NCBI GenBank assembly: GCA_016741945.1
Contig: JACVCQ010000014.1
Coordinates: forward strand, 1 to 16,471
DNA: 16,471 bases
Origin: Chitinophagaceae bacterium
Lineage (GTDB): Bacteria > Bacteroidota > Bacteroidia > Chitinophagales > Chitinophagaceae
Reading direction: 5' to 3'
The notes under the pieces were generated by a model. The model saw only the letters and a program-made list of their open reading frames with translations. It was not told where the DNA came from and searched no databases. How positions within the stretch are numbered: the first letter of the stretch is position 1; each line of letters opens with the position of its first letter. A program made the position numbers and the translations under genes. Positions 1 through 9,200 of the stretch are shown here, piece by piece.

Positions 1-2
1 CG

Positions 3-1109
3 GGATATGGTGTTACACTAGTATTCAGCATCTTTGCGATAGCAGGATTATTTCGGTTAAAAAGTGAGGGGTTTATTGTAGATGATCTTCCTAAGCAAGA
101 TAAAATATACACGGATCTAAAATGGTTTGAGCAAAATTTTGGTGGCGTTATGCCATTGGAGATTTTAATCGATACAAAAAAGAAAAACGGATTACTAAGA
201 ACCACTCGGCCTATTTCAAAAATCGATGAGCTATCTGCTTATATCGGGGCGAGTCCGGAAGCAGCCAGACCTTTATCTTTTGCGGAGGGATTAAAATTTG
301 CAAAACAGGCTTATTATGATGGGGATATTTTGAGTTATGATATTCCATATGAAGGAGATCTTGCTTTCATGGGCCCTTATTTGCGGCAATCATCTGATAG
401 CGGAACGACAACTGAAACAGGTCTTTCTAAGATTATCAGCAATTTTATGGATAGTAATAAGCAAGTAGCACGTATTACTGTGAATATGAAAGATATTGGT
501 AGTGTAAAGCTTCCGCTGCTCATTGCCGATTATGAAAAGAAATCCAAAGAGATATTTGATACGGCAACTTATAAAGTCACTTTTACAGGCAGTAGTATTA
601 CTTTTTTAGAAGGTTCCAGTTTTATTATTAAAGGCTTGCAAGAAAGTATTTTCTGGGCGTTTTTACTCATTACGCTTTGTATGCTCTATTTGTTTCGTTC
701 AATTCGGATTTTATTTTGTTCACTTATTCCCAATCTGATTCCCTTGTTAATCACGGCGGGTGTGATGGGTTGGGTAGGCATAGCGTTGAAGCCATCAACC
801 GTACTTGTTTTTAGTGTAGCATTGGGAATTGCAATTGATGTAACCATTCGTTTCCTGATTAATTACAAACAAGAATTACCGCATTATAACTACCAAGTAC
901 CACAAACACTTGTACAAACCATAAAACATACAGGTATTAGTATTATATATACATCATTGGTTTTGATTGCAGGGTTTATTATTTTCTGTATCAGTGATTT
1001 TGGAGGCACCAAAGCATTAGGATGGCTCACATCTTTAACATTGGTGATTGGAACACTGACTAATTTGATACTTCTCCCAGTATTGATTTTGCTTATACGG
1101 AAAAAATGA
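3..1109 (+). CDS. RND/MMPL-type exporter, C-terminal half (5' end outside window)
   Basis: The frame is open from base 3 with no start needed, so this is the tail of a longer gene; the ATG at 150 is internal. The 368 visible residues run in the order expected for the second half of a 12-helix RND exporter (MMPL/HAE3-like). There is one helix (residues 1-18), a soluble periplasmic domain (about 20-210) beginning with DDLPKQDKIYTDL, then five helices (about 217-231, 236-260, 265-286, 313-331, 339-365). The PNLIP motif in the second helix of that group and ALGIAIDVTIRFL in the third are typical. RND proteins use proton flux across the inner membrane to move lipids or other hydrophobic compounds; the substrate here is unknown. 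The family often has two acidic residues at the IDVT position, and here only one Asp is seen. The gene ends 206 bases before susC1, with a possible terminator between, so it is probably a separate unit. Confidence 0.85.
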   Translation, partial: GYGVTLVFSIFAIAGLFRLKSEGFIVDDLPKQDKIYTDLKWFEQNFGGVMPLEILIDTKKKNGLLRTTRPISKIDELSAYIGASPEAARPLSFAEGLKFAKQAYYDGDILSYDIPYEGDLAFMGPYLRQSSDSGTTTETGLSKIISNFMDSNKQVARITVNMKDIGSVKLPLLIADYEKKSKEIFDTATYKVTFTGSSITFLEGSSFIIKGLQESIFWAFLLITLCMLYLFRSIRILFCSLIPNLIPLLITAGVMGWVGIALKPSTVLVFSVALGIAIDVTIRFLINYKQELPHYNYQVPQTLVQTIKHTGISIIYTSLVLIAGFIIFCISDFGGTKALGWLTSLTLVIGTLTNLILLPVLILLIRKK

Positions 1110-1185
1110 ATACTGTAAAAAGCTTGTTTAAGTAAGTGAAAAAAATGATGAATGAATTTTGAAAAGATAGATAAAACTATTTTTT

Positions 1186-1198
1186 ATTGTTAATCAAT
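1186..1198. promoter_or_regulatory. Small palindrome upstream of susC1 (possible operator)
   Basis: ATTGTTAATCAAT is an imperfect palindrome ending about 70 bases before the susC1 promoter-like box. Related TTGATAA/TTATCAA sites lie at a similar distance before the other three susC genes (6120-6126, 11035-11045, 15911-15918). The region is A/T-rich, so chance occurrence is possible. The role as an operator is inference from position only. Confidence 0.25.
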
Positions 1199-1215
1199 TA
1201 TTTATACAAATAAAT

Positions 1216-1268
1216 AAAAAAAATCTGTTTAGGAAACCCTCTTTTTCCTGTCCCAAACAGCGTTTTTT
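1216..1268 (+). terminator. Candidate terminator between the exporter gene and susC1
   Basis: CTGTTTAGGA (1225-1234) can pair with TCCCAAACAG (1251-1260) with one A/C mismatch and a 16-base loop. An A-run lies before it and a six-T run at 1263-1268 follows. This fits a rho-independent terminator for the exporter gene, though the long loop makes it weaker than the other terminators in the window. The T-run abuts the susC1 promoter-like box, so it should lie upstream of the susC1 transcript. Confidence 0.45.
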
Positions 1269-1275
1269 AGCCTTG
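1268..1275 (+). promoter_or_regulatory. Promoter-like -7 box of susC1
   Basis: TAGCCTTG matches the Bacteroidota -7 consensus TAnnTTTG at all but one position and lies 40 bases before the start codon. No good TTTG/TTG -33 element is seen; a T-run at 1242-1246 is the nearest candidate. It resembles the TATTCTTG boxes found before susC2 and susC3, with the same C in place of the first T of TTTG. Confidence 0.4.
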
Positions 1276-1315
1276 TACTGTCTAAATTTAACACTTCTAT
1301 AAACCTAAAATTTAG

Positions 1316-4300
1316 ATGCGCATGAGAAAATTATTGGCACTTGTTGCCAGTGTTGTGCTATTCATGACACAACTTCAGGCACAAACGAGCCGTACCTTCA
1401 CAGGCAAGGTAACGGACGCTAAAGGAGCACCACTTTCAGGTGTTACCGTTTCTGCTGGCTCCGACAGGAGAACAGTTACAGACAATGCGGGCAATTTTAC
1501 CATCCAGGTAGGATCTAATGTCCGTTCACTTCGTTTCACTTATGTTGGCTATAACATTTTAGATGCCAGCATTTCCGACAAGAACTCTATTACCGTAAGT
1601 ATGACCGAAGAAGACAAGTCTTTGTCAGAAGTGGTGGTGGTGGGTTATGGTACACAAAAGAAAAAGGAAATCACAGGTAGTATTGCCAGTGTGAAAGGTG
1701 AAGCATTGACCGGAAAACCTGTTCAAAGTTTTGACCAGGCATTGGGTGGTCGTGCAGCCGGTGTACAAGTGAATATTCCGAATGGTGTATTGAATGCCCC
1801 TCCGGTTATTCGTATTCGTGGTACGAACTCTATTTCTTTGTCATCTTATCCTTTGATTGTATTGGATGGGGTTCCGATGTTTACAGGTGATTTCAGTGCT
1901 ACCAGTTCCGCTGGTAATATTCTGGCAAGTATCAATCCAAACGATATTGAAAGCGTAGACGTTGCGAAAGATGCAGCTGCAACAGCTATCTATGGTAGCC
2001 GTGCTGCCAATGGTGTATTGTTCATCACTACCAAAAAAGGTAAAGCCGGTAGATCTAAAGTAACTTTGGATAGCTGGGTTGGTTTTAGCCAGGTTCAACG
2101 TCTACCAACATTATTAGATGCATTTCAATATACCGATTACAAAAACGAAGCTTTACGTAATGCAGGTACATTTAATGCTGCCACGAATGCATTTGCTTTG
2201 ACCAATGGTCCGGACGGACAGCCTATCAACACGCGTTGGTATGATTATGTATACCGTACCGGTGTACAGCACAGCAATACCATTAGTATTTCAGGTGCTA
2301 ATGAATCAACCAACTATTATTTTTCTGCGGGTTATACAGATCAACAGGGTATTATTAAAAGAAACGATTATAAGCGTCTTTCTCTTACCATGAATGTTGA
2401 TCATAAAGTTGGTAAAGCAGTAAATATTGGAGGTAAGATCCAGTATTCAAGTGAAAAGAACCTTGCAGCAGTAAGTTCAGGTTCCTTGGGTGATGCATTT
2501 GCTACAGCAGGTTTGGGTCGTGTAGTAATGGTAACTGCTCCAAATATTTCTCCTTATAACAATGACGGCACCTATAACTATAGTGGCGCTTTAATTGGCG
2601 TAATGGGTAATAGGGTTGGTCAGGTTGGTTTCAATAACCCTGTTATTCAATTAGACCTGAACAGAAACGACAACTACATTGAACATATCATCAGTAACGT
2701 GTATGCACAAGTAAAACCATTCAGTTGGTTAACAGGTCGTACTTCTTACGGTATTGATTATGTACTTGCTGATAACGATATTTATTTCCACCCCATTTCT
2801 GGTGAAGGTTTTGCATCGAATGGTTCTGTTACAGCAACTTATAATAAGAACAAAAGATGGGTTTGGACTACCACTTTACAGTTTGATAAAACATTTGCTG
2901 AAAAACACAATGTAAGTGTGTTGGCGGGTATCGAACATCAGAAGTCAGATAATAACGGCTTTGGTTTGAACCGAATTACAGTGAATGATCCAGCGTTTAC
3001 CAATATTCAGGGTGGTTGGACTACACCTAACACTGCCGGTTTAGGTATTGGTGAAAACTATCTCTATTCTGAGTTTGGTCGTGTGCAATATAATTTCGAT
3101 AAGAAATATTATTTAACCGCTAACCTTCGTAGAGATGGAGCTTCTCAATTAGGTGCCAACTCTAAGTATGGTACATTCTGGGGTGTTTCTGCAGGTTGGG
3201 AAGTCATGAATGAGAAATTCTGGAGTTCAGCTAAACTGGATCGCATTTTTAGCAGCTTTAAAGTAAGAGCTAGCTATGGTAAAGTAGGTAATATTGGTGG
3301 ACTTGGAAACTTTGCTTCTCTGTCTCAGTTTGGTTCCGGACTGTATGGCGGTAATGGTACAGTAGCATATAGCCAGGCAGGTAACCCTAACCTTACCTGG
3401 GAAACCAGTAAGAAAACCGATGTGGGTATCAATTTTGGTATCCTGAAAGATCGTATGACTTTCGAAATTGGTTACTATAATAGTGATAATGATGGATTGT
3501 TGTTGTTTGTACCTCAGCCTCCTTCTGCAGGTCTTCCATCTACTATTCCTCAAAATATTGGTAGTATGTACAATAGAGGGTTAGAATTTGCAGTGAATTT
3601 TGCTGCGATTCAGAAAAAGGATTTCTCTTGGAATTCTTCATTCAACCTCTCTACCAATGATAACAAAGTAAACTCACTAGCTCCAGGTATCAATAGTATT
3701 ATTGGTTCTACAGGTGGTCTGGAGAATCCAAACATCACTGTACCCGGTCAGCCGATCTCTATGATTTTTGTTACCCGTACAAAAGGAGTAGATCCTGCAA
3801 CCGGTCGCAGAATCTTTATCAACGCACAAGGACGTGAAGTATTCTTCCAGCATGTGGCTCCTGCCGGACAAGCACGTTTCATGTATGCTGATGGAACCAC
3901 TGCACCAACGGTAAGTAATGCGGATGCAGTAGTTTATAAGAATACACATGCTAAAATCTTTGGTGGTTGGGAAAATACTTTCCGTTTCAAAGGATTTGAA
4001 TTAACTGCATTGTTGACTTATCAGTTTGGTAACTGGATTTATTTCGGTTCACAAGCAGGTTTGAGAGATCAGCGTTTCTGGAACAATGAAGTTGCTGTTT
4101 TGAATAGATGGCAGAAAGCAGGAGATGTGACCGAAATACCAAAAGCCGTATTTGGTGATAACGTATCGAATGGTTCATCTTTCCCACTTGATATCAACGT
4201 ATTCAGAGGTGATTTCGTAAAACTGAGAACATTAACAGTTGGCTATAATCTACCCAAGTCATTATTGGACAAGATCAAGATCACCAGCGCTCGTTTCTAT

Positions 4301-4453
4301 ATCAATGGAAATAACTTGTTGATCCTGACCAAATATCCAGGCCCAGATCCGGAGGTTTCATCCAATGGTAATGGTACTACCAACTTTGGTGTAGACAGAA
4401 ACACAGTAGCAAACCAGAGAACCTTAACCGTAGGTTTGAATGTGGGCTTCTAA
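1316..4453 (+). CDS. SusC/RagA-family TonB-dependent outer-membrane transporter (SusC1)
   Basis: This is the outer-membrane barrel of the first SusCD pair, importing an unknown oligomeric substrate with TonB/ExbBD energy. Of 1045 residues, 1-22 are a signal peptide (cleavage near LQA/Q). A CarboxypepD_reg-like domain (about 27-97, TFTGKVTDAKGAPLSGVTV) is followed by the TonB-box-like SEVVVVGYGTQKK (104-116). The plug (about 118-240) carries IRIRGTNSI, VLDGVP and KDAAATAIYGSRAANGV. The barrel then runs to a C-terminal Phe (RTLTVGLNVGF), the usual outer-membrane assembly signal. The length is normal and there is no STN domain. Two starts are possible. The ATG at 1316 has the A/T-rich upstream sequence typical of the phylum. 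The ATG at 1322 gives MRKLL, matching the MRK starts of the other three SusCs. susD1 follows after 26 bases. Family and topology are very sure; the substrate is unknown. Confidence 0.96.
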   Translation: MRMRKLLALVASVVLFMTQLQAQTSRTFTGKVTDAKGAPLSGVTVSAGSDRRTVTDNAGNFTIQVGSNVRSLRFTYVGYNILDASISDKNSITVSMTEEDKSLSEVVVVGYGTQKKKEITGSIASVKGEALTGKPVQSFDQALGGRAAGVQVNIPNGVLNAPPVIRIRGTNSISLSSYPLIVLDGVPMFTGDFSATSSAGNILASINPNDIESVDVAKDAAATAIYGSRAANGVLFITTKKGKAGRSKVTLDSWVGFSQVQRLPTLLDAFQYTDYKNEALRNAGTFNAATNAFALTNGPDGQPINTRWYDYVYRTGVQHSNTISISGANESTNYYFSAGYTDQQGIIKRNDYKRLSLTMNVDHKVGKAVNIGGKIQYSSEKNLAAVSSGSLGDAFATAGLGRVVMVTAPNISPYNNDGTYNYSGALIGVMGNRVGQVGFNNPVIQLDLNRNDNYIEHIISNVYAQVKPFSWLTGRTSYGIDYVLADNDIYFHPISGEGFASNGSVTATYNKNKRWVWTTTLQFDKTFAEKHNVSVLAGIEHQKSDNNGFGLNRITVNDPAFTNIQGGWTTPNTAGLGIGENYLYSEFGRVQYNFDKKYYLTANLRRDGASQLGANSKYGTFWGVSAGWEVMNEKFWSSAKLDRIFSSFKVRASYGKVGNIGGLGNFASLSQFGSGLYGGNGTVAYSQAGNPNLTWETSKKTDVGINFGILKDRMTFEIGYYNSDNDGLLLFVPQPPSAGLPSTIPQNIGSMYNRGLEFAVNFAAIQKKDFSWNSSFNLSTNDNKVNSLAPGINSIIGSTGGLENPNITVPGQPISMIFVTRTKGVDPATGRRIFINAQGREVFFQHVAPAGQARFMYADGTTAPTVSNADAVVYKNTHAKIFGGWENTFRFKGFELTALLTYQFGNWIYFGSQAGLRDQRFWNNEVAVLNRWQKAGDVTEIPKAVFGDNVSNGSSFPLDINVFRGDFVKLRTLTVGYNLPKSLLDKIKITSARFYINGNNLLILTKYPGPDPEVSSNGNGTTNFGVDRNTVANQRTLTVGLNVGF

Positions 4454-4479
4454 TTGTTAAACTATTAATGTAGCAGAAA

Positions 4480-5943
4480 ATGAAAAAGAAAATATTATAT
4501 GTAATCATGGCTGCAGCGGTGGTTCAATTGAGCTCCTGCGCCAAGGATAAATTCATCAGTCCTGTTCCAACGAATGCCATCTCTGATCTTACTGCATTTG
4601 ACAGTAGAGATAGAGTGGAAGGTCAGGTACGTGCTATTTATGCCTCAATTAAAAATGCCGGAATGTATGGCGGTCGTTATCAGATCTTCAATGATATAAG
4701 AGGCGAAGAATTTAATAACGAAAGAACGAATGTTGTAACCGGGTTTGACGTTTGGAACTATACACCCAGCAACAGTTCAACCAATAGTGTGGTGAACCAT
4801 TGGGGTCGTGCGTATTATGTCATCAATTTGGCCAACGTGTTCATTGATGGTATGGCGGCTAAGGGAACCAGCGTAGTAGGTGCTACACTCTCTAATAATT
4901 TTTTGGGAGAAGCTCGTTTACTGAGAGCTTTGAGTTATTATTCATTGCTTCAGTTATATGCCCGACCTTTTTGGGATGGTAACGGAAGCAAACCGGGTGT
5001 GCCTTTGCGTTTGAAAGGGAATACTGGTTCAGGTGATTATGCATTGGCACGCGCAACCGTTGCTGAAGTATACAATCAGATATTAACCGATCTCACTTTT
5101 GCTGAGCAGAATCTTCCATTAACCAATGCAAATGCAACATTGAATACTACTCGCGCTCATAGAAATACAGCCATTGCATTAAAAACAAGGGTGTTAATGA
5201 GCATGCGTCGTTATGCAGATGTGATCACAGAAGCCAACAAGATTGTGAGTGCAACAGCACCTTTTGTAGCTTCAACAGGAGTTGCACATGCATTACAGGC
5301 AGACTATAGAACCATGTTCACCACGAACTATTTCACCACTGAGTCTATTTTGTCCATGCCATTTGCTTCTAATGAACAACCGGGTACACAAAATCAGTTA
5401 GGTTTTTATTATGGACCATCTGCATTCAATGGTGGTAATGGTGAATACTCTTTACTGCCTTCAGGAATTATTGGTGATGCGGGATGGTTGCCTACAGACA
5501 GAAGAAGAAGTTTTGTACAAGTGTTTAGCGGCAAGAGCTATTTGACTAAATACAGTGTTCCTTCTACCTTTATTGATCCCGCTCCGGTTATTCGTTATGC
5601 AGAAGTACTACTGAATTTAGCAGAAGCACGCGTTCGTTCTACCAATACCGTAGATGCACAAGCAATTGCATTACTAAATGCAGTTCGTGGTCGTTCCGAT
5701 GCTACTACAATTTTCACTCCACTCAATTTTGCCAATGCAGATGCATTAGCCAATGCGATTGTGAATGAAAGACGTATTGAGTTCCTCGGAGAAGGATTGA
5801 GAGGAACCGATATAACCAGATTGGGTCTGCCATTACCGGCTAAACCCGGTGTAGCTGCTATTGCTCCTACAGCACAACAATATATCTGGCCAATTTCTTC
5901 TAGTGAATTGTTATTGAACCCATTGTGTGTAGATAACAATTAA
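4480..5943 (+). CDS. SusD/RagB-family surface nutrient-binding lipoprotein (SusD1)
   Basis: This is the partner lipoprotein of SusC1, expected to sit on the outer face of the outer membrane as a hinged lid that binds substrate. It has 487 residues. The signal peptide ends in a lipobox (LSSC, lipidated Cys20), followed by AKDKF, which may aid surface export. The SusD N-terminal helical region contains GEARLLRALSYYSLLQLYARPF (143-164) and PGVPLRL (172-178). The C-terminal domain has RYAEVLLNLAEARVR (372-386), LNAVRGRSDA (399-408) and ERRIEFLGEGLRGTDITRLG (430-449), then a family-typical YIWPISSSELLLNP ending. It lies 26 bases after susC1 and is followed by a strong terminator, so the two genes are very probably co-transcribed. 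It looks complete. Confidence 0.96.
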   Translation: MKKKILYVIMAAAVVQLSSCAKDKFISPVPTNAISDLTAFDSRDRVEGQVRAIYASIKNAGMYGGRYQIFNDIRGEEFNNERTNVVTGFDVWNYTPSNSSTNSVVNHWGRAYYVINLANVFIDGMAAKGTSVVGATLSNNFLGEARLLRALSYYSLLQLYARPFWDGNGSKPGVPLRLKGNTGSGDYALARATVAEVYNQILTDLTFAEQNLPLTNANATLNTTRAHRNTAIALKTRVLMSMRRYADVITEANKIVSATAPFVASTGVAHALQADYRTMFTTNYFTTESILSMPFASNEQPGTQNQLGFYYGPSAFNGGNGEYSLLPSGIIGDAGWLPTDRRRSFVQVFSGKSYLTKYSVPSTFIDPAPVIRYAEVLLNLAEARVRSTNTVDAQAIALLNAVRGRSDATTIFTPLNFANADALANAIVNERRIEFLGEGLRGTDITRLGLPLPAKPGVAAIAPTAQQYIWPISSSELLLNPLCVDNN

Positions 5944-5971
5944 TACCCTTCATCTTTCATGAATTAGGTGT

Positions 5972-6008
5972 AAAAAGCCGTCTCATCTTTTGATGAGACG
6001 GCTTTTTT
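5972..6008 (+). terminator. Rho-independent terminator after susD1
   Basis: GCCGTCTCATC (5977-5987) and GATGAGACGGC (5992-6002) form a perfect 11-bp stem with a TTTT loop. It is flanked by five A's before and six T's after, so pairing can extend and it may work in both directions. It starts 28 bases after the susD1 stop and closes the first pair. Confidence 0.93.
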
Positions 6009-6041
6009 AATAGGGTGGGTATGAAATTGTGATCATACAGC

Positions 6042-6058
6042 AGATTATGTTATAATCT
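6042..6058. repeat. Inverted repeat in the susD1-susC2 gap
   Basis: AGATTAT (6042-6048) and ATAATCT (6052-6058) are a perfect 7-bp inverted repeat with a GTT centre. It lies about 140 bases before the susC2 promoter-like box and 34 bases after the terminator. It could be a regulator site, but nothing else supports that. Apart from this repeat, the terminator and the promoter, I see nothing in the 310-base gap 5944-6253. Confidence 0.3.
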
Positions 6059-6119
6059 ATGTATACAGCGATAGTACTTATTCATGTATTCCCTCTAGCC
6101 TCCACCTTTATTCAACCAT

Positions 6120-6126
6120 TTATCAA
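6120..6126 (-). promoter_or_regulatory. TTGATAA site upstream of susC2 (possible operator half-site)
   Basis: TTATCAA on the + strand reads TTGATAA on the - strand. It ends 75 bases before the susC2 -7 box, comparable to the palindromes before susC1 (70 bases) and susC3 (76 bases). It is only seven bases in an A/T-rich region, so support comes only from its repeated position. Confidence 0.2.
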
Positions 6127-6180
6127 TCATTATTGCCGTTCATTGGGTCTAAAAGCTGTTAAAAGGGACATCTTGCAGCA

Positions 6181-6209
6181 TTGTTTAATACATTTATGTC
6201 TTATTCTTG
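6181..6209 (+). promoter_or_regulatory. Promoter of susC2 (TTG / TATTCTTG)
   Basis: TATTCTTG (6202-6209) differs at one position from the Bacteroidota -7 consensus TAnnTTTG. A TTG at 6181-6183 lies 18 bases upstream, close to the usual -33 spacing. Transcription would start near 6214 and give a leader of about 40 bases. The same ATGTC(T)TATTCTTG string precedes susC3. This is the best-supported promoter in the window. Confidence 0.5.
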
Positions 6210-6253
6210 TGTCACTTTCAACGACCTATTCGTTAACTATTAAAAGCTGGTTT

Positions 6254-9200
6254 ATGAGAAAATTTGTCACAGTCTTACTGTGCCTTCTGCTGGCGAGTGT
6301 CCAGTTAATGGCACAGAACAAAACCATTACCGGAAAGGTAACGGATGAAAAAGACGGAACACCGATTACGGGTGTCTCAGTTACTGTAACCGGTGCTACA
6401 GGAACAGTAACAGCTGCTGATGGAACTTTCAGGATAGTGGTTCCTGCTTCAGCAAAAACAATTGAATTCAGTTATGTAGGTTTTGCCACGCAGCGATTGA
6501 ATATTGCTGCTACTATGACTGTAGCATTGAAAAGAGAAGATGCTAATTTGGATGAAGTAGTGGTGGTAGCGTATGGTACTGCCAAGAAAGAAACATTAAC
6601 GGGTTCTGTTGGACAAATCAAATCTGCTGATTATGCAAAACGCCCTTTGTCCAATGTAACTGCAGCCATTGAAGGGGCTGTTCCCGGTGTAGTTACTTCT
6701 ACAGCAAATGGTCAGCCGGGTTCGGGTATCAGTATCCGTGTTCGTGGATTTGGTTCTATCAATGCTACTTCAGAACCCTTATTTGTGGTGGATGGAGTGC
6801 CTTATGTTGGTGGAACATCCAATATTAATCCGGATGATGTTGAAAGTACTACCATATTAAAAGATGCTGCGGCCACGGCCTTATATGGTTCAAGAGCAGC
6901 GAATGGTGTTGTAATGATTACTACCAAAAAAGGTCGTAAAGGCAGAAATAATATCTCTATAAGAGGGTTGCAAGGTGTGGTAACAAGAGGCTTACCAGAA
7001 TATGAAAGGGTAGATGCATTTCAATACTACCCTTTGATGTGGGAGTCTTACCGCAATTCATTGGTATATCCTGCATCCGGTGCTCCTATTTCAATTGACT
7101 CTGCAAGCAGAGTAGCATCTGGCTTAACGACTCGTACCGGTATTCAGGGTTTATTAGCTTATAATCCATTCAATGTACCTAATAATGCAATTGTGGATGT
7201 TAATGGAAAAATCAATCCCAATGCCCGTTTGATTTATGGAGATGATTTAGATTGGACCAGAGATTTAATGCGTGATGGTACTAGAAGAGACTATTCTGTT
7301 AACCTCAGCGGTGGGGCCGATAAATCTGATTATTTCTTCTCTATGGGTTACCTGAAAGAAACCGGATATACCATCCGTTCAGATTTCGAAAGATTCACAG
7401 CCAGACTGAATATGAACGTACAGCCTTTATCTTGGTTCAAAACAGGATTGAATATTTCCGGTAATTATTCCAGCTCAAATACCGCCAGTGATGGTGGTAG
7501 TACCAGTTTTGTAAATCCATTCTTTTATTCCAGAAATATTGGACCGATCTATCCTGTGTATGCACATGATATGACTACAGGCGCCTATTTAATAGATCCT
7601 GCAACCGGTACGCGTTTTTGGGACCTAGGTAATATGGGTGGAGCTATGGGTGTACCCAACAGACCTAGCGGCGGATTTGCTGGTCGTCATGCTCTTGCCG
7701 AAACAGTACTCAATGAGCAGAATTTCAGAAGAACAGTAGTGAGTGCGAGACAATATACTGATATCACTTTCTTGCGCGATTTTAAATTTACCAATAACGT
7801 TTCTGTTGATTTTGAAAACCAATACAATGGCTCTTTCCAAAATACACTTGTAGGTGATGGTGCCCCTGCCGGTCGTGCTGATCGTGAATTTGGTTCATCA
7901 ACCGGATTGGTATTGAGTCAGATTTTAAATTATGGCAAAAGATTTGGCAGCAGCCATAGATTAGATGCCTTAGTGGGTCATGAAAGTTTTAACCAGCTTG
8001 ACTTGGGTTTACGCGGATTTAAGCAAGGTCAGTCACTGTCTGGGAATACAGAGTTGAATAACTTTACCACCATCAACTCTGCTACATCTTCATTAGACCG
8101 CTACCGTATTGAAAGCTTCTTCTCAAGAGTGAACTACGATTACAAGGGAAAATATTTTGCTTCCGGAAGTATTCGTAGAGATGGTAACTCTCGTTTTGCA
8201 CCTGATTCCAGATGGGGTACTTTCTGGTCTATTGGTGGAGGATGGAATCTGGATAAAGAAGATTTCATGAAAAATGTTTCATGGGTGAATCTATTGAAGT
8301 TAAGAGGTTCTTATGGTGTGGTAGGTGTTGCTGATGGTATTGGTTTTTATGCTTACCAAGGTTTATACTCATTTGCCAATAATGCCAATGAGCCGGGTAT
8401 CGTACAAAGCCAAACGGCATTCTTAAACAGAAAACTGACTTGGGAAACCAATCAGCAGTTTGATATTGGAGTAGACTTCTCATTGTTCAAAAGCCGTATC
8501 AACGGTTCATTTGAATTCTATAACAGAAATTCTACCGACCTGCTTTTTGCCGTACCACAACCACTTTCTAGCGGAGCCTTAACAGTAAATCAGAATACTG
8601 CTACCATGTACAACCGTGGATTGGAATTGCAATTAACAGGAGATATCATCAAGAATAAAAACTTGATCTGGAATATGGGTGTGAACCTCTCTACCGTTAC
8701 CAATAAAATTACCAAAATGCCGGAAAGTGTTCCTGAGTTTATTACCGGAACCAAGAAATACGCAGTAGGTAATTCTATTTTTGATTATTGGTTACGTAGT
8801 TATTATGGTGTTGATCCAACTGATGGATCTGCATTATATGTTGCAGAGAATACCACCCCTGGTCCAACCGTGAGACTCATCAGCAACAAATCAGGTGGGT
8901 TTGATACAGTGACTACTGCTATTGCCAATGGTAGGTTTGCCAATATGGGAACTACTATTCCGGATCTCTATGGTAGTTTTACAGAATCTATTACCTATAA
9001 GAATTTTACGCTAAGTGCATTATTTACTTTCCAGATTGGGGGTAAAACCTATGATGGTTTATATGCTGCGTTAATGTCATCAGGTAACTATGGTGGAGCT
9101 ATTCATACCGATATGCTGAAAAGATGGCAAAAGCCGGGCGATGTTACGAATATTCCTCGTTTAGATGCGGGAAGAACAGCTGATTTCAATGCTGCTTCTT

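Noticed and set aside
150..152. ATG as start of the exporter gene
   Set aside because: The frame is open back to base 3 and encodes a membrane helix and a family-typical DDLP segment before it, so this Met is internal.
1631..1642. Four GTG repeats in susC1
   Set aside because: They encode the Val run of the normal TonB-box-like EVVVVGYG segment. The repeat is explained by protein sequence, though expansion is conceivable.
1841..2098. Antisense open frame inside susC1, and similar ones inside the other susC and susD genes
   Set aside because: They lie wholly within well-supported genes, encode no recognisable domains and lack their own start context. They are shadows of the coding strand.
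6059..6253. In-frame 65-codon extension upstream of susC2
   Set aside because: It would place non-signal sequence before a perfect signal peptide, has no counterpart in the other SusCs, and covers the promoter and leader shared with susC3 and susC4. It is best seen as chance open frame.
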